NCBI GenBank assembly: GCA_013298765.1
Contig: JAAFJA010000004.1
Span: forward strand, 248,001-312,000
Direction: 5' to 3'
Source: Betaproteobacteria bacterium
GTDB lineage: Bacteria; Pseudomonadota; Gammaproteobacteria; Burkholderiales; Casimicrobiaceae
Length of the DNA: 64,000 nt
The translations under genes and the position numbers were made by a program. This document shows, one piece after another, positions 1-9,609 of the stretch. Under the pieces are notes generated by a model. The model saw only the letters and a program-made list of their open reading frames with translations. It was not told the DNA's origin and ran no database searches. Every line of letters starts with the position of its first letter. The first letter of the stretch is position 1.

Positions 1-2
1 GT

Positions 3-3000
3 GGGCGGATGGTCGGTTTGACATCGCTGGGCGATGCTGCGTGGAGTGTTGAGCGAGTGCTCAACCCTGTGCTCGAGGAGGGTCGTGCGCTTTCCGCTCA
101 CGAGATTGAACTCGTTAACGAATCAACTCGCCAGTTCAAGGGTTGGGTTGCCGAGCTCAACGCAACTAAACGTGTAAACGTGCCCCCTCAGCCGTTCAAC
201 GCGCTCATCGAGAAATGCGGCTTCGCCGTAGCGCCAACGCCGCCCGCACCGACGCAGCCACCCGTCGTTCCGGCGGTCGCAAGTACAGCCGCTTCAGTTG
301 CTAGCGTGAGCGCGCTCCTTGGACTCGGCGCCTTCGCGGCTACCCGAGAAGATGCGCCGCCGTCGCCCGCGATTTCCGACTCAGCTCCCACGGCTTCGCC
401 GCCCATTAATGAGGGCAAGGCGCAGGAAGACTTTGAGCTCGATCTGTCTGGTTTCTCTGATCTAGCCCCAGTTGCCGCTCAGGCTGCGCCGGAAGTTGTC
501 GCCTTTGATGAGATCGTGTTTGACGCAATTCCCGCGCCCGAGCCGATTCCATCGCCTCCCCCCGCGCCCACGAATACAGCATTCGAGGCCAATCCGCTAA
601 ATACAGCGACCGCGCCTGTGTCGCAAGTGATCACTGCGCCCGCTCCTCCACCAGTTGCGCCGTCACCGGCGCCGCTTTGGTCAGACGAAGTGGTCGTTGA
701 CGGCGTGCGCGTAAGCCGCACGCTGTTCTCGATCATGGGCGATGAAGCTCGCGCGCACCTGGCGACGCTCGATCAAGAGCTCTCGCTGATGCAATTCGAT
801 CCGCATTTGCTGCCATCGGATGGCATGATTCGCGCGGCGCACACGCTTTGCGGCATCCACCGCACGGCGGGCTTCAACGCGATCGGCACACTCGCAGGAT
901 TGCTCGAAGAGTCACTGGTGGCCGTGCGCCGCACCAAACAAGTCGAAGCTAATTTGGTCATTCTCGCCAATGGTGTCGAAACCTTGCGCGGCGCGGTGCT
1001 GCGGCTGCAATCGCAAGCGCCTGTCGGGCCGAGTGAATCGGCGATGGTCGCTGCGAGTACTGCCGAACTGCAACGCTTTCTGCAGGCGTTGGGCGGCAAT
1101 CACGGCGGCGCGGCTGCCGAGCTCGCTCGCACGACACTTATCGAAGAAGAGCCAAGCTTCGAGATCGAAGAAGAGATCGTGCTCGAACTGCCGGAGGATT
1201 TCGGCGTGCAGTCCCTGGCGGCTGAGCCGTCGGTGGCCCCTTCGCCGCCTGAGGTTCGCGGCCCAAGCTCACTTCCATCGTTCGCCGCTGCATTCGGAGC
1301 GGCGGGCGCAGCTACGCTTGCCGGAGCTGCTGCCATCGCCAGCGCTTCCGAGAGCGTGGTGACACCACCGGCCGACATTGCCGGACTCGATCCAGAGCCT
1401 GTAGCGCCAGTCGAACCCGTTTCAGTCGCCGCACCATCTGCGCCAGCTATCTCGTCGACAGCGGTTCCCTCCGTTTCGGTGGGCAGTCTTGGCGCAGTTG
1501 CGGCTAATGAGAACATTGCGTCAAACGTGGTCTCAATTGGGACGGCGGCCGCAAAAGCGAGCGTCTCGGATAGTATTTCGGATCGCGTGGCGGCCGCATT
1601 ATCTGAGACCCCGAAAGCGAGCGCTATGCCGCCCGCAGGCGAAGATCCTCTGCTGGGCATTAACGACGACATCGACGTTCAAGTACTGCCGATCTTCCTT
1701 GAAGAAGCACAGGAGTTGTTCCCGAACGCGAGCGCAGAAATTCGCAATCTGCGCGCCAACCCAAGTGATCGCTCCAACCTAGATAGTTTGAAGCGTACGC
1801 TGCACACACTCAAGGGCAGTGCGCGGATGGCAGGCGCAATGCGCTTGGGTGAATTGACCCATATCGTGGAATCCGCTGTCGCCGAAAACAGCGGCGCGTT
1901 TAACGACGCAGAGCTTCACCAAATAGAAGAGCGCTTCGATGACGTCGCGTTCGTACTCGATGCGCTGGTTGCCGGTCGCTACGACGTGGTGCTGCCGCGC
2001 TTCGCGGCTGCGGCCACAGACGACGCGGACAAAACGACGTCGGCATTCGACGCGGCTGCGGAAAGTGCCGCAGCGCTACTCGCCGAGCAGATCGAGACCG
2101 GAAAGCTCGCAAGCGATGCTGACATTGCCGCATCGCTGCCGCAGGCCGTGCAAGCGGCCGTTCGCGATGGCGCAGCGGTTACTGGCACGCCCGTGCCCGC
2201 AGTGGCAGCGAGCGTTGCCGCTGCGGCGACGATGACTGCCGCCGTTGCACCAGAAAGCGCCGTGTCGTTCCTTCGGGTGCGCACAGACGCGGTCGAATTG
2301 CTTGCTGACGAAGCCGGTGAGATCGCGATCAATCGTTCGCGAATTGAAAGCGAAATGCGCGGCTTGAAGACAAGCTTGAACGATCTGACATCGTTCGTGG
2401 TGCGTCTGCGTACCTTGCTGCGCGAAATCGAAATTCAGGGCGAATCGCAGATTCAGTCCCGTCTCGATCAAGAATCTACGTTCGATCCGCTCGAATTCGA
2501 TCGCTACACCCGTTTCCAAGAGTTAACGCGCGGCTTGGCCGAAGGCGTGAACGACGTGGCAACGGTGCAGCAAAACTTGATCAAAAACATCGATGATGCA
2601 GACACCGCGCTTGCCGCGCAAACGCGTCTGTCGCGCTCAGTTCAATTGCGCTTGCAATCACTGCGCACGGTTCCGTTCTCCACCGTTACTGAGCGTCTGT
2701 ATCGCGTCTTGCGGCAAACGGCGAAAGACGTCGGCAAGCGCGCCAACTTAGACATTGTTGGCGGCAGGATCGAAATCGACCGCGGTGTTCTGGAGCGATT
2801 GATCCCAGTGCTTGAGCACCTGGTGCGCAACTCCTTCGCGCACGGAATAGAAGCGCCGGATGCCCGTGAATCGGCGGGCAAACCTGCGATTGGTGAGATC
2901 AACATCGCGGTTAAGCAGCAAGGTAATGAAGTTGCCATCGAGTTCACCGATGACGGTTCGGGAATCGCTCTCGAGCGGGTGCGCCAACGCGCCATCGCCG

Positions 3001-4313
3001 CAGGTCTCGCGCAGGCCGATGAGCCGCTGAACGACGCCCAACTCATCGAATTTATCTTCCGCCCAGGCTTCACTACCGCTGACTCGGTAACGGCGATCGC
3101 CGGTCGCGGCGTCGGTATGGACGTGGTGCGAAGCGAATTGGCCGCACTCGGCGGCCGTGTCGTTGCATCTACGGCGGCGGGCGTCGGAACCAAGTTCGTT
3201 CTTTCCGTGCCGCTCACGCTTGCCGTCACGCAGGTGTTGCTCGTCAGCATCGCTGGTGTGACCTATGGTGTTCCCTCATCGCTGATCGAAACTGTGCGCC
3301 AGATTCCAGCTCGTGATCGCACGATTGCATTGGGTGCAAAACAGATCGAGGTCGCTGGTAAGTGGATCCCGTATCGAAGCATGTCGGTGCTTTTGGGCGG
3401 TCGTCCCGACGGCAGTGTGCACAAAACCTATTCGGTCGCCTTCGTTCGCGCGGGAGAAGCCGTGGTCGCGGTTGAAATAGACCGCGTGATTGGTAACCAA
3501 GAGGTCGTCGCCAAACCTTACGGACCGCAGCTCGCGCGCGTGCCCGGCATGGCAGGCCTTACTGTTTTGGGTGACGGCAGAATCGTATTGCTGATGGATC
3601 CGTTGGCGCTCATGCGCGCCGCGGCCGAGGGTACCGCGACGACGGCGGTGACTCGCGCGGCGGCTGCAGCTGCCGTAGCCACGCCACCCGTTGCCGCGCC
3701 CGTGCCGACGCCTGCTGCTCCGAGCGTACCGACCACGACACCGATCGCCGCAACCGCACCGACCGCCGCGAGCGAAGTATCCGCGGTTCCCGAGGTGGTT
3801 TCACGCGAGGTAGCGACGCCAAGCGCGCCGTTGGTGACGCCGGTCGCCGTCGACGTGCCAGCGGTTCCTCAGCCCGTTGCGCCTGAGCCGATTGCTCCAG
3901 AGCCAGAGCCCGAACCTGAGGTCATCGGTCGCCTGCCAATCGTGCTGGTTGTTGACGATTCGCTCACCGTGAGAAAGATTACCTCGCGCTTACTGGAACG
4001 CGAAGGCTTCCATCCGATGACGGCGAAAGATGGTCTCGATGCGCTGCAGGTACTTGCGACGGTAAACCCCGATGTCATCCTGCTTGATATCGAAATGCCG
4101 CGCATGGATGGCTTTGAATTCACTAAAACGATCAAAGCGGATAACCGACAGAACAATATCCCGATCATCATGATCACGTCCCGCACCGCCGAGAAGCATC
4201 GCAGTCATGCGCAAGAGCTCGGCGTGAACGAGTATCTGGGTAAGCCATACCAAGACGAGCAATTGATTGGTCTAGTTCGCCAGTACACCGCGCACGTCGT
4301 GCGACCGTCGTAG
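3..4313 (+). CDS. ChpA/PilL-type hybrid chemosensory histidine kinase, 5' end outside window
   Basis: CheA-like hybrid kinase that would phosphorylate response regulators controlling type IV pili or surface behaviour. Numbering from the first ATG at 9, an Hpt domain lies around 236-318 (His278 in AAHTLCGIHRTAG) and a second at 555-655 (His599 in TLHTLKGSARMAG). They are followed by a dimerisation region, a GHKL ATPase domain at about 908-1070 (RNSFAHGIE, DDGSGIA, GRGVGMDVV), a CheW-like domain and a C-terminal receiver with Asp1360 in ILLDIEMPRMDG. Long Ala/Pro linkers separate the domains. The frame is open to the left edge with no convincing ribosome site at 9, and family members usually carry more N-terminal Hpt modules, so the true start is probably upstream. 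No other pil/chp gene is in the window. Family call is firm; pathway is inferred. Confidence 0.9.
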   Translation, partial: GRMVGLTSLGDAAWSVERVLNPVLEEGRALSAHEIELVNESTRQFKGWVAELNATKRVNVPPQPFNALIEKCGFAVAPTPPAPTQPPVVPAVASTAASVASVSALLGLGAFAATREDAPPSPAISDSAPTASPPINEGKAQEDFELDLSGFSDLAPVAAQAAPEVVAFDEIVFDAIPAPEPIPSPPPAPTNTAFEANPLNTATAPVSQVITAPAPPPVAPSPAPLWSDEVVVDGVRVSRTLFSIMGDEARAHLATLDQELSLMQFDPHLLPSDGMIRAAHTLCGIHRTAGFNAIGTLAGLLEESLVAVRRTKQVEANLVILANGVETLRGAVLRLQSQAPVGPSESAMVAASTAELQRFLQALGGNHGGAAAELARTTLIEEEPSFEIEEEIVLELPEDFGVQSLAAEPSVAPSPPEVRGPSSLPSFAAAFGAAGAATLAGAAAIASASESVVTPPADIAGLDPEPVAPVEPVSVAAPSAPAISSTAVPSVSVGSLGAVAANENIASNVVSIGTAAAKASVSDSISDRVAAALSETPKASAMPPAGEDPLLGINDDIDVQVLPIFLEEAQELFPNASAEIRNLRANPSDRSNLDSLKRTLHTLKGSARMAGAMRLGELTHIVESAVAENSGAFNDAELHQIEERFDDVAFVLDALVAGRYDVVLPRFAAAATDDADKTTSAFDAAAESAAALLAEQIETGKLASDADIAASLPQAVQAAVRDGAAVTGTPVPAVAASVAAAATMTAAVAPESAVSFLRVRTDAVELLADEAGEIAINRSRIESEMRGLKTSLNDLTSFVVRLRTLLREIEIQGESQIQSRLDQESTFDPLEFDRYTRFQELTRGLAEGVNDVATVQQNLIKNIDDADTALAAQTRLSRSVQLRLQSLRTVPFSTVTERLYRVLRQTAKDVGKRANLDIVGGRIEIDRGVLERLIPVLEHLVRNSFAHGIEAPDARESAGKPAIGEINIAVKQQGNEVAIEFTDDGSGIALERVRQRAIAAGLAQADEPLNDAQLIEFIFRPGFTTADSVTAIAGRGVGMDVVRSELAALGGRVVASTAAGVGTKFVLSVPLTLAVTQVLLVSIAGVTYGVPSSLIETVRQIPARDRTIALGAKQIEVAGKWIPYRSMSVLLGGRPDGSVHKTYSVAFVRAGEAVVAVEIDRVIGNQEVVAKPYGPQLARVPGMAGLTVLGDGRIVLLMDPLALMRAAAEGTATTAVTRAAAAAAVATPPVAAPVPTPAAPSVPTTTPIAATAPTAASEVSAVPEVVSREVATPSAPLVTPVAVDVPAVPQPVAPEPIAPEPEPEPEVIGRLPIVLVVDDSLTVRKITSRLLEREGFHPMTAKDGLDALQVLATVNPDVILLDIEMPRMDGFEFTKTIKADNRQNNIPIIMITSRTAEKHRSHAQELGVNEYLGKPYQDEQLIGLVRQYTAHVVRPS

Positions 4314-4339
4314 CCGTTGTGCGATAGTGCTGATAGTGA

Positions 4340-4369
4340 AAAGCCCGTTTTATGCGGGCTTTCTTTTTA
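4340..4369 (+). terminator. Rho-independent terminator of the chemosensory kinase gene
   Basis: An 8-bp perfect stem AAAGCCCG/CGGGCTTT (4340-4347 with 4355-4362) with a 7-nt loop is followed by a T-rich tract ending at about 4369. It lies 27 bases after the kinase stop codon. Confidence 0.9.
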
Positions 4370-4584
4370 TTTGGCCTTTAGTTGACTTAGTTTATTTTGG
4401 CTCGCTTGCCCCAGTAAATCGAGGGGAAACCCGAAACAATTTGGAACATCTTCTCCGCTGCTGAGTCCGCGCATTTTTTCCCGACGTACGCAAAACGACA
4501 AAGTCCATCGGTGCATGCGCGCTTCGAGGCATCGTTCCCGCGTGAAACGCGCACGCCGCGCTCCGCAGAAGCCTTTTCTTTGAA

Positions 4585-4957
4585 TCTGATGAAGCCGGTC
4601 TATAGGCCGGGTTCTGTTCGTGATGCGGTTTCCCGCTTCTCGTGACAGTCATTCCTCTAGGCCGTACATTGCTGCACGGCTCAAGCTACCTACCCGCACA
4701 CTCCAACGAGCCGCCTTCTCGCCAGCGGTTGCCCGCTAGCGGCGTGTGCCTATTTGGTATTGCTCCGGGTAGAGGTTGCCGCGTTTCACCGTAACTAAAT
4801 ACGCTCGTCTCTGTGGCCCTAGTCCTCGCCTTATAGGCGTGTGGCTTCTCGCCCTCACACCGTTTCAGCGGGCGGTCGTTAGCCGCTACCCTGCTCTGTG
4901 GAGCCCGGACCTTCCTCCCATTACTTGCGTAACCGGCGACTGTCCAACCAGCTTCAC
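4585..4957 (-). ncRNA. rnpB: RNase P RNA, bacterial type A
   Basis: Catalytic RNA of RNase P, which matures tRNA 5' ends. Read on the minus strand, the 5' end GAAGCTGGT (from 4955) pairs with ACCGGCTTC near 4591-4599 to form helix P1. The conserved GAGGAAGGTCCGGGCTCCAC block falls at 4899-4918 complement, and the 3' region has the typical ACAGAACCCGGCCTATAGACCGG. The total of about 373 nt fits the family. Exact ends are estimated to within a few bases. Open frames read through this region are not genes. Confidence 0.95.
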
Positions 4958-5006
4958 AACGGATTATCTCAGCTCGCGAGCGTGTGAACCGCGCACGGAA
5001 AGCCCA

Positions 5007-5846
5007 CTAAGCGGGCAACAGCGATTTACGGTATTTGTTTAAGTCGCCCAGCGTGTCGATGCTCTTATCAAAGAGCGACGAGAGGTTGTGCAGAATCATT
5101 TTCACGACTTTGCCTTCCCACTCTTTATCGAAATTAATTTGCTGATCGAGCCAGCGTTCGAGCCATTCGGGATCGGGCAACTTGCTCTGCACGGTGTCGT
5201 TCGGGAAGAGCGCTTTGTTCACGTGCAAATTGGTCGGATGCAAGGGCTTGCCTGCGCGACCGCTCGCCGCCATAAGGAAGCCAATCTTTGCGAAACCGGC
5301 TTTCACTTCATTCACTTTTTCAGCGGCCGATTTCGCGATCGATCGTTTCAAGTATTTGAGGTAGGCGCCAGCATGCCGCGCTTCGTCTTTTGCGATCAAA
5401 CCGTAAATGTGTTTGATCAGCGGCTCGGTATGCCACTCCGCCGCACGGCGGTACCAATGATTCAAACGAATCTCGCCGCAGAAATGCATCATCAGGGTTT
5501 CGAGCGCGGGCGCCGGATCAAACTCGAAGCGCACGTTGTGCAGTTCGTCCTCAGTGGGCACGAGATCAGGGCGGAAGCGCTTCAGGTATTCCATCAGCAC
5601 AAGCGAATGCTTCTGCTCTTCATAAAACCAAATCGACATGAAGGCCGAGAAATCGCTGTCGTTTCGATTGTCACGCAAAAACATTTCAGTCGCAGGTAGC
5701 GCTGACCACTCGGTAATCGCGTTTAACTTGATTGTCTTGGCCTGTTCATCGGAGAGTTTGCTCGCATCGAAGTTGTCCCAAGGGACATCCTCAGCCATGT
5801 TCCAGCGAACCGATTCCAAATCCTTGAACAACTCTGAATAAAGCAT
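5007..5846 (-). CDS. Ferritin-like di-iron protein (acyl-ACP desaturase-like)
   Basis: A cytoplasmic, all-helical, ferritin-fold protein of 279 residues. Candidate iron ligands appear in the usual spacing: Glu46 in TEWSALPATE, EEQKH at 76-80, GEIRLNHW, and KDEARHAG in the C-terminal half. These match the ExxH-type di-iron signatures of acyl-ACP desaturase and ferritin-like families. The ATG at 5846 (MLYSELFKDLESVRW) is preferred because homologues start this way, although a longer reading from 5882 exists and neither start has a strong ribosome site. The gene lies just upstream of rnpB in the same direction. The substrate is unknown; fatty-acyl or aromatic oxidation is a family-based guess. 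Confidence 0.75.
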   Translation of the reverse strand: MLYSELFKDLESVRWNMAEDVPWDNFDASKLSDEQAKTIKLNAITEWSALPATEMFLRDNRNDSDFSAFMSIWFYEEQKHSLVLMEYLKRFRPDLVPTEDELHNVRFEFDPAPALETLMMHFCGEIRLNHWYRRAAEWHTEPLIKHIYGLIAKDEARHAGAYLKYLKRSIAKSAAEKVNEVKAGFAKIGFLMAASGRAGKPLHPTNLHVNKALFPNDTVQSKLPDPEWLERWLDQQINFDKEWEGKVVKMILHNLSSLFDKSIDTLGDLNKYRKSLLPA

Positions 5847-6033
5847 AGCGAGCGAAGGCGTACAGTACGAAATTGGGATCACGAGTGTAGCGCCGAAAGC
5901 GTGACGAACGTCATCGGGTTTTCTACGGCTTTATTACGCTTGATAGCCCAGATCGGACTCAGAGAAGACGCAACACGCACACAGCGATTCGCCTAGGTAC
6001 CCGATTTAATCGGGGCGTGGCTCGATTAGCGAA

Positions 6034-6972
6034 TTATTTCGCGTCGCCGAATTCCGCGCGCCACTGCCTGAGTGCGGCGAGGATATCCGCCAAAGACGCT
6101 GTCGCGGTGACACCTTCTACGTCGCGTCGAATACGGCGGATGAGCTCTCCGCCAACCCAGATCGAAACGCGACTTGGGAGCATCGCTCTGAGCGACTGTA
6201 ATCCGGCCAGCGCTTGCTTGCTGCCGTACGCCGACGAGAACGATAGGGCAATAGCGTCTGCGTTGTATGCATGCGCCGCGGCAGCGATTTCGGGGATAGG
6301 GGTTTGTGTACCAAGCGAGATGCAATGCGCACCTTCGGGAGCGAGGATCGCCTCCACCATCAACAAGCCAAGCCCGTGCTGTTCATTAGGAAAGGTTGCA
6401 AGCAGGATGGTTGGCTTGGCAGCGCGATTGGGAATTGCGTGAATCGCACTTCGAAGCACCACCTGCACCTGCTCGGTGTAGGCGTGTTCCTGAAAGATTT
6501 GCATATCGCCGCGCATCCACGCTTCGCCCACAGCGCGATTAAGCGGAGCGATGGTTTCCGACACGAATCCTTGCAGCCCCTGCTTCATCAGAAGCTGTGC
6601 GAGCGTTTGACGCAAACCGATGGCATCGTGCGCTTTGAGAAGATCGAGGATCAGCCGCTGCAGCTCGCCGACTTCATCGACCACTTTCGAGCGCGTTTGT
6701 CGCACGGCCAGCGTATCGAGCGACTGCTCGTCAAGCGAGAGCAATTTGCCTGGGCGATGTCCAGCGTCCATCAATCGCTTGATCGCGCGCAGCCTCTCAA
6801 CTTGCTGCATCGGATACATGCGCTCACCGTTGGCATCGCGTTCGGGCTGCGGGAAACCGTAACGACGCTCCCACACGCGCAGCACATCTTTAGACAAGCC
6901 GGTGTCTCGCTCGACGGCGCTTATCGAAAGGTGCGTTAATGTGGTGCCAGAGGCGTCGGACACAAAAATCAT
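6034..6972 (-). CDS. MerR-family regulator with cobalamin-binding domain (CarH/LitR type)
   Basis: Likely light- or B12-responsive repressor. The N-terminus has a MerR helix-turn-helix (LSISAVERDTGLSKDVLRVWERRYGFPQPERDANGERMY, about residues 14-52). The C-terminal half resembles a B12-binding domain with ExHxxG in NEQHGLG, a following SFSS segment and a VGGE loop. In CarH/LitR proteins this His ligates adenosylcobalamin, whose photolysis relieves repression. ATG 6972 is chosen; a TTG at 6996 would add eight residues but would place an operator-like palindrome inside the coding region. The gene diverges from folE2 and the lipid operon, the arrangement expected of LitR regulons. The light response itself is inferred from the family. 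Confidence 0.85.
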   Translation of the reverse strand: MIFVSDASGTTLTHLSISAVERDTGLSKDVLRVWERRYGFPQPERDANGERMYPMQQVERLRAIKRLMDAGHRPGKLLSLDEQSLDTLAVRQTRSKVVDEVGELQRLILDLLKAHDAIGLRQTLAQLLMKQGLQGFVSETIAPLNRAVGEAWMRGDMQIFQEHAYTEQVQVVLRSAIHAIPNRAAKPTILLATFPNEQHGLGLLMVEAILAPEGAHCISLGTQTPIPEIAAAAHAYNADAIALSFSSAYGSKQALAGLQSLRAMLPSRVSIWVGGELIRRIRRDVEGVTATASLADILAALRQWRAEFGDAK

Positions 6973-7170
6973 TCGTCTAAGACAAGAATTTGACAAAACT
7001 GCCGTCGATGCGTAGTCTAGCGCGATGACTTAAACATGTCTAGGACATGCGTAACGAATTTTGGGGACTCGCGGGAAATCCCCGGGCCAACGCTGAGCAA
7101 GGCGTAGCCTGGGCGCAACGGTGGCGCAAACGGGCCGAAAAGCCAGTTTTTTCTGTCCAAGGCTGTCTAG
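6973..7170. promoter_or_regulatory. Cluster of GTCTAG-type operator candidates for the MerR/B12 regulator
   Basis: The 363-base gap between the regulator and folE2 holds two related palindromes. ATGTCTAGGACAT is at 7035-7047, with perfect CATGTC/GACATG arms extended at 7034-7048. TCGTCTAAGACAA is at 6973-6985. Further GTCTAG copies lie at 7015-7020 and 7165-7170. CTAG words are generally rare in proteobacteria, so this density suggests a binding-site cluster. A TTGACA (6990-6995) precedes a weak TAGTCT at 7013-7018, a possible promoter reading toward folE2. No gene is evident in this gap. Confidence 0.45.
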
Positions 7171-7335
7171 CCACAGGACGAGCGCGCCTCGTCCGCCCGT
7201 CTGGGTTTTTCCGGATGAAATCAAACAAAGCGGAGAGGGGCGAACGACTGTGACTCGCAGCCTCCTCAATCTGCCCTTGATGGTTAGCGCAACAGCACCA
7301 ACTCCCGAAGGAAACTCACCGCTAAACTTCAATTC

Positions 7336-8175
7336 ATGAACGCAAACGACTCCATGTTTCGCGCCAACGCCGCTCATTCGACCGCGCTCGATGACACGCA
7401 GGCGCGCCCCGATGATCGCCATCTCGCTATCCAGCGGGTGGGCATACGCAGCCTTCGCCACCCTGTTCGCGTGGCAAACGTCGACGGTGACGCACAGGCC
7501 ACCGTGGCTACGTTTGCGATGTATGTCGGTTTGCCCGACCATGTGAAGGGGACGCACATGTCGCGCTTCGCGCAAATGCTCGCCGAAGGGCTCGATGTCA
7601 TAACGCCCGCATCATTTCTCGCGCTCTCCCGCGCGATGCAAACGCGGCTTGAAGCGCAGTCGTCCTATCTTGAAATGCGATTTCCTTACTTTCGGCGCAA
7701 GCGCGCGCCCGTATCGGGCTATGAAAGCCTGCTTGACGCGGATGTGGCTTTCATTGTCGAGTCCAAAGAAAATCAGGGCGAGAAACTCATTATCGAGGTG
7801 GTCGCACCTGTGACCAGTCTGTGCCCGTGCTCGAAGAAAATTTCCGACTACGGCGCACACAATCAACGCTCACACATCACGATTCGCGCAGAAGCCGCTG
7901 ATTCGCTCACGATCGACGCGCTGATTGAAATCGCCGAGCAGCAAGCCTCGAGCGAGCTCTACAGCGTGTTGAAGCGGGTCGACGAAAAGTTCGTGACGGA
8001 GCGCGCCTACGACAATCCGAAATTCGTCGAAGACTTGGTGCGCGACATCGCCCTGGCCTGCAGCGCACACGAACAAATCGGCGACTACATGGTGGCAAGC
8101 GAAAACTTTGAATCTATTCACAACCATTCGGCGTATGCAGAACTGTACGGCCGAGGAAGACTAATGAGTTCATAA
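7336..8175 (+). CDS. folE2: GTP cyclohydrolase FolE2 (type IB)
   Basis: Converts GTP to 7,8-dihydroneopterin triphosphate, the first step of folate and pterin synthesis, in the cytoplasm. At 279 residues it has the normal FolE2 length. The family signature EVVAPVTSLCPCSKKISDYGAHNQRSH contains the metal-binding Cys region at about residues 160-175, and GLPDHVKGTHMSRF lies near residue 68. ATG 7336 is the only start after an in-frame stop at 7285. It sits between a B12-type regulator and a lipid operon; pterin supply for photolyase-type light responses is a possible reason, though no photolyase is visible here. FolE2 does not strictly need zinc, which may matter near metal-resistance genes, but that is speculation. 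Confidence 0.93.
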   Translation: MNANDSMFRANAAHSTALDDTQARPDDRHLAIQRVGIRSLRHPVRVANVDGDAQATVATFAMYVGLPDHVKGTHMSRFAQMLAEGLDVITPASFLALSRAMQTRLEAQSSYLEMRFPYFRRKRAPVSGYESLLDADVAFIVESKENQGEKLIIEVVAPVTSLCPCSKKISDYGAHNQRSHITIRAEAADSLTIDALIEIAEQQASSELYSVLKRVDEKFVTERAYDNPKFVEDLVRDIALACSAHEQIGDYMVASENFESIHNHSAYAELYGRGRLMSS

Positions 8176-8313
8176 AAATACTCGTCAGTTCAGAAAACTA
8201 GTTATACTGCATGACAATTAGGGAAATCTGCGCGATAGAACCGAAATAATCGGCGTCGCGCATGCGGTGTGTCTCGGTCGTTGGCTGTGATCACCTGAAC
8301 TGGAGCACACATC

Positions 8314-9609
8314 TTGGCATCAATTGCCGTCGTTGGTGCCGGAATTTCCGGCTTGAGCGCTGCGTATTACCTGCAAAAGTCAGGGCACCAAGTTACGCTT
8401 TTCGAGGCGAATGACTACTTCGGCGGTCATTCGCACACGGTTGATGTCACGCTCGACGGTGTCACGGCGGGCGTCGACACTGGTTTTTTGGTGTGTAACG
8501 ATCGCACCTATCCGAACCTACTCCGCTTTTTTGCTGAGCTCAATGTCGATCTCGCAACAAGCGACATGTCATTCGCAGTCAGGTCTGATCGCGACCAAGT
8601 CGAATGGTCGGGCACCAGTGTGAGTGCGCTCTTTGCACAGAAATCGAATCTGGTTCGCCCGAAATTTCTACGCTTCTTGCTCGACATTGCACGCTTTAAT
8701 CGCACCACCACCGCGATGGTTAAGAGTGGTCAGGTACCGTCGATGTCGCTTGCCGATTTCCTCGCGCGCGAGGACTACGGCCAAGCGCTGTTTGATTGGT
8801 ATCTGTGGCCGATGGTTGGCTCCATTTGGTCGTCGCCGCGCGGCGAGGTGATGGATTTCGATTTGGCGATGTTGCTTCGCTTTTGCCACAACCACGGCCT
8901 TTTGCAGGTGGCAAATCGTCCGCAGTGGATGACAGTTCGTGGCGGGTCGCGTAACTATGTCTCACGCGTGATCGCAGCGCTCAAGGACGCGCGGCTCAAT
9001 GCCCGAGTGGATAAGATCATCACGACGCCCGGATTCGTCGAAGTGAAACTTGCCAATCAACTCGCAGCATCAGAACGCTTTGATTACGCGGTTATGGCCA
9101 CGCATTCAGATCAGTCAAGGCAAATTCTGTCTGCGGCTACACCACGTATCAATAAGGCGTTGGATGCCATTGCCTATCAACCTAATCGCTGCATCGTTCA
9201 CACCGATGTGGGGCTGATGCCCAAGCATCGGGCCGCATGGGCCTCATGGAATTACGTAGAGACGTCGGCTGCCATCGACGACCGGCGTCCGGTTGCGCTC
9301 ACGTATTGGCTTAACAATTTACAACCGCTCCCATTCTCCACGCCGCTCTTCGAAACGCTCAATCCCCCCGTCGAGCCTGCCAAGGAACATGTCATCGCCG
9401 AATTTGAGTATTGGCATCCACTGCTCAACCAAGCCGCGATTTCGGCGCAGAAGGTTGTGCGGGAGCTTCAAGGAACGAATCGCACTTATTTCGCCGGCGC
9501 TTGGCTTTACAACGGTTTTCATGAAGACGGCATACGCTCGGCACTCGAATGCGTTCAAGCGATCAATACGCGTGAGAGTGCACAGCCCATGGGGCTTGCG
9601 GCTGAATGA
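8314..9609 (+). CDS. FAD-dependent oxidoreductase of the CFA-linked cluster
   Basis: A flavoprotein of the amine-oxidase/NAD(P)-binding Rossmann family. The N-terminal dinucleotide fold IAVVGAGISGLSAAYYL is followed by the acidic end of the second strand (TLFEANDYFGGHSHTV), and the C-terminus has YFAGAWLYNGFHEDGI, typical of FAD contact regions. It starts at TTG 8314, supported by GGAG at 8302-8305; no ATG fits as well. It overlaps the next gene by 4 bases (ATGA). Homologues beside cyclopropane synthase and DUF1365 are known from LitR/ChrR-type stress operons and include proteins tied to unsaturated or furan fatty acid formation. The exact reaction here cannot be read from sequence. Confidence 0.88.
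   Translation: MASIAVVGAGISGLSAAYYLQKSGHQVTLFEANDYFGGHSHTVDVTLDGVTAGVDTGFLVCNDRTYPNLLRFFAELNVDLATSDMSFAVRSDRDQVEWSGTSVSALFAQKSNLVRPKFLRFLLDIARFNRTTTAMVKSGQVPSMSLADFLAREDYGQALFDWYLWPMVGSIWSSPRGEVMDFDLAMLLRFCHNHGLLQVANRPQWMTVRGGSRNYVSRVIAALKDARLNARVDKIITTPGFVEVKLANQLAASERFDYAVMATHSDQSRQILSAATPRINKALDAIAYQPNRCIVHTDVGLMPKHRAAWASWNYVETSAAIDDRRPVALTYWLNNLQPLPFSTPLFETLNPPVEPAKEHVIAEFEYWHPLLNQAAISAQKVVRELQGTNRTYFAGAWLYNGFHEDGIRSALECVQAINTRESAQPMGLAAE

Noticed and set aside
1100-1672. Long minus-strand frame inside the chemosensory kinase
   Set aside because: Ala/Ser/Thr-rich antisense shadow of the Ala/Pro linker; no ribosome site or family.
4392-5042. Open frames on both strands around 4392-4652 and 4776-5042
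   Set aside because: They lie in or next to the RNase P RNA, whose conserved helices explain the sequence; frames read through rnpB are a common mis-annotation.
7047-7253. 68-codon plus-strand frame between the MerR gene and folE2
   Set aside because: No ribosome site, low-complexity basic text, and it overlaps operator-like palindromes.
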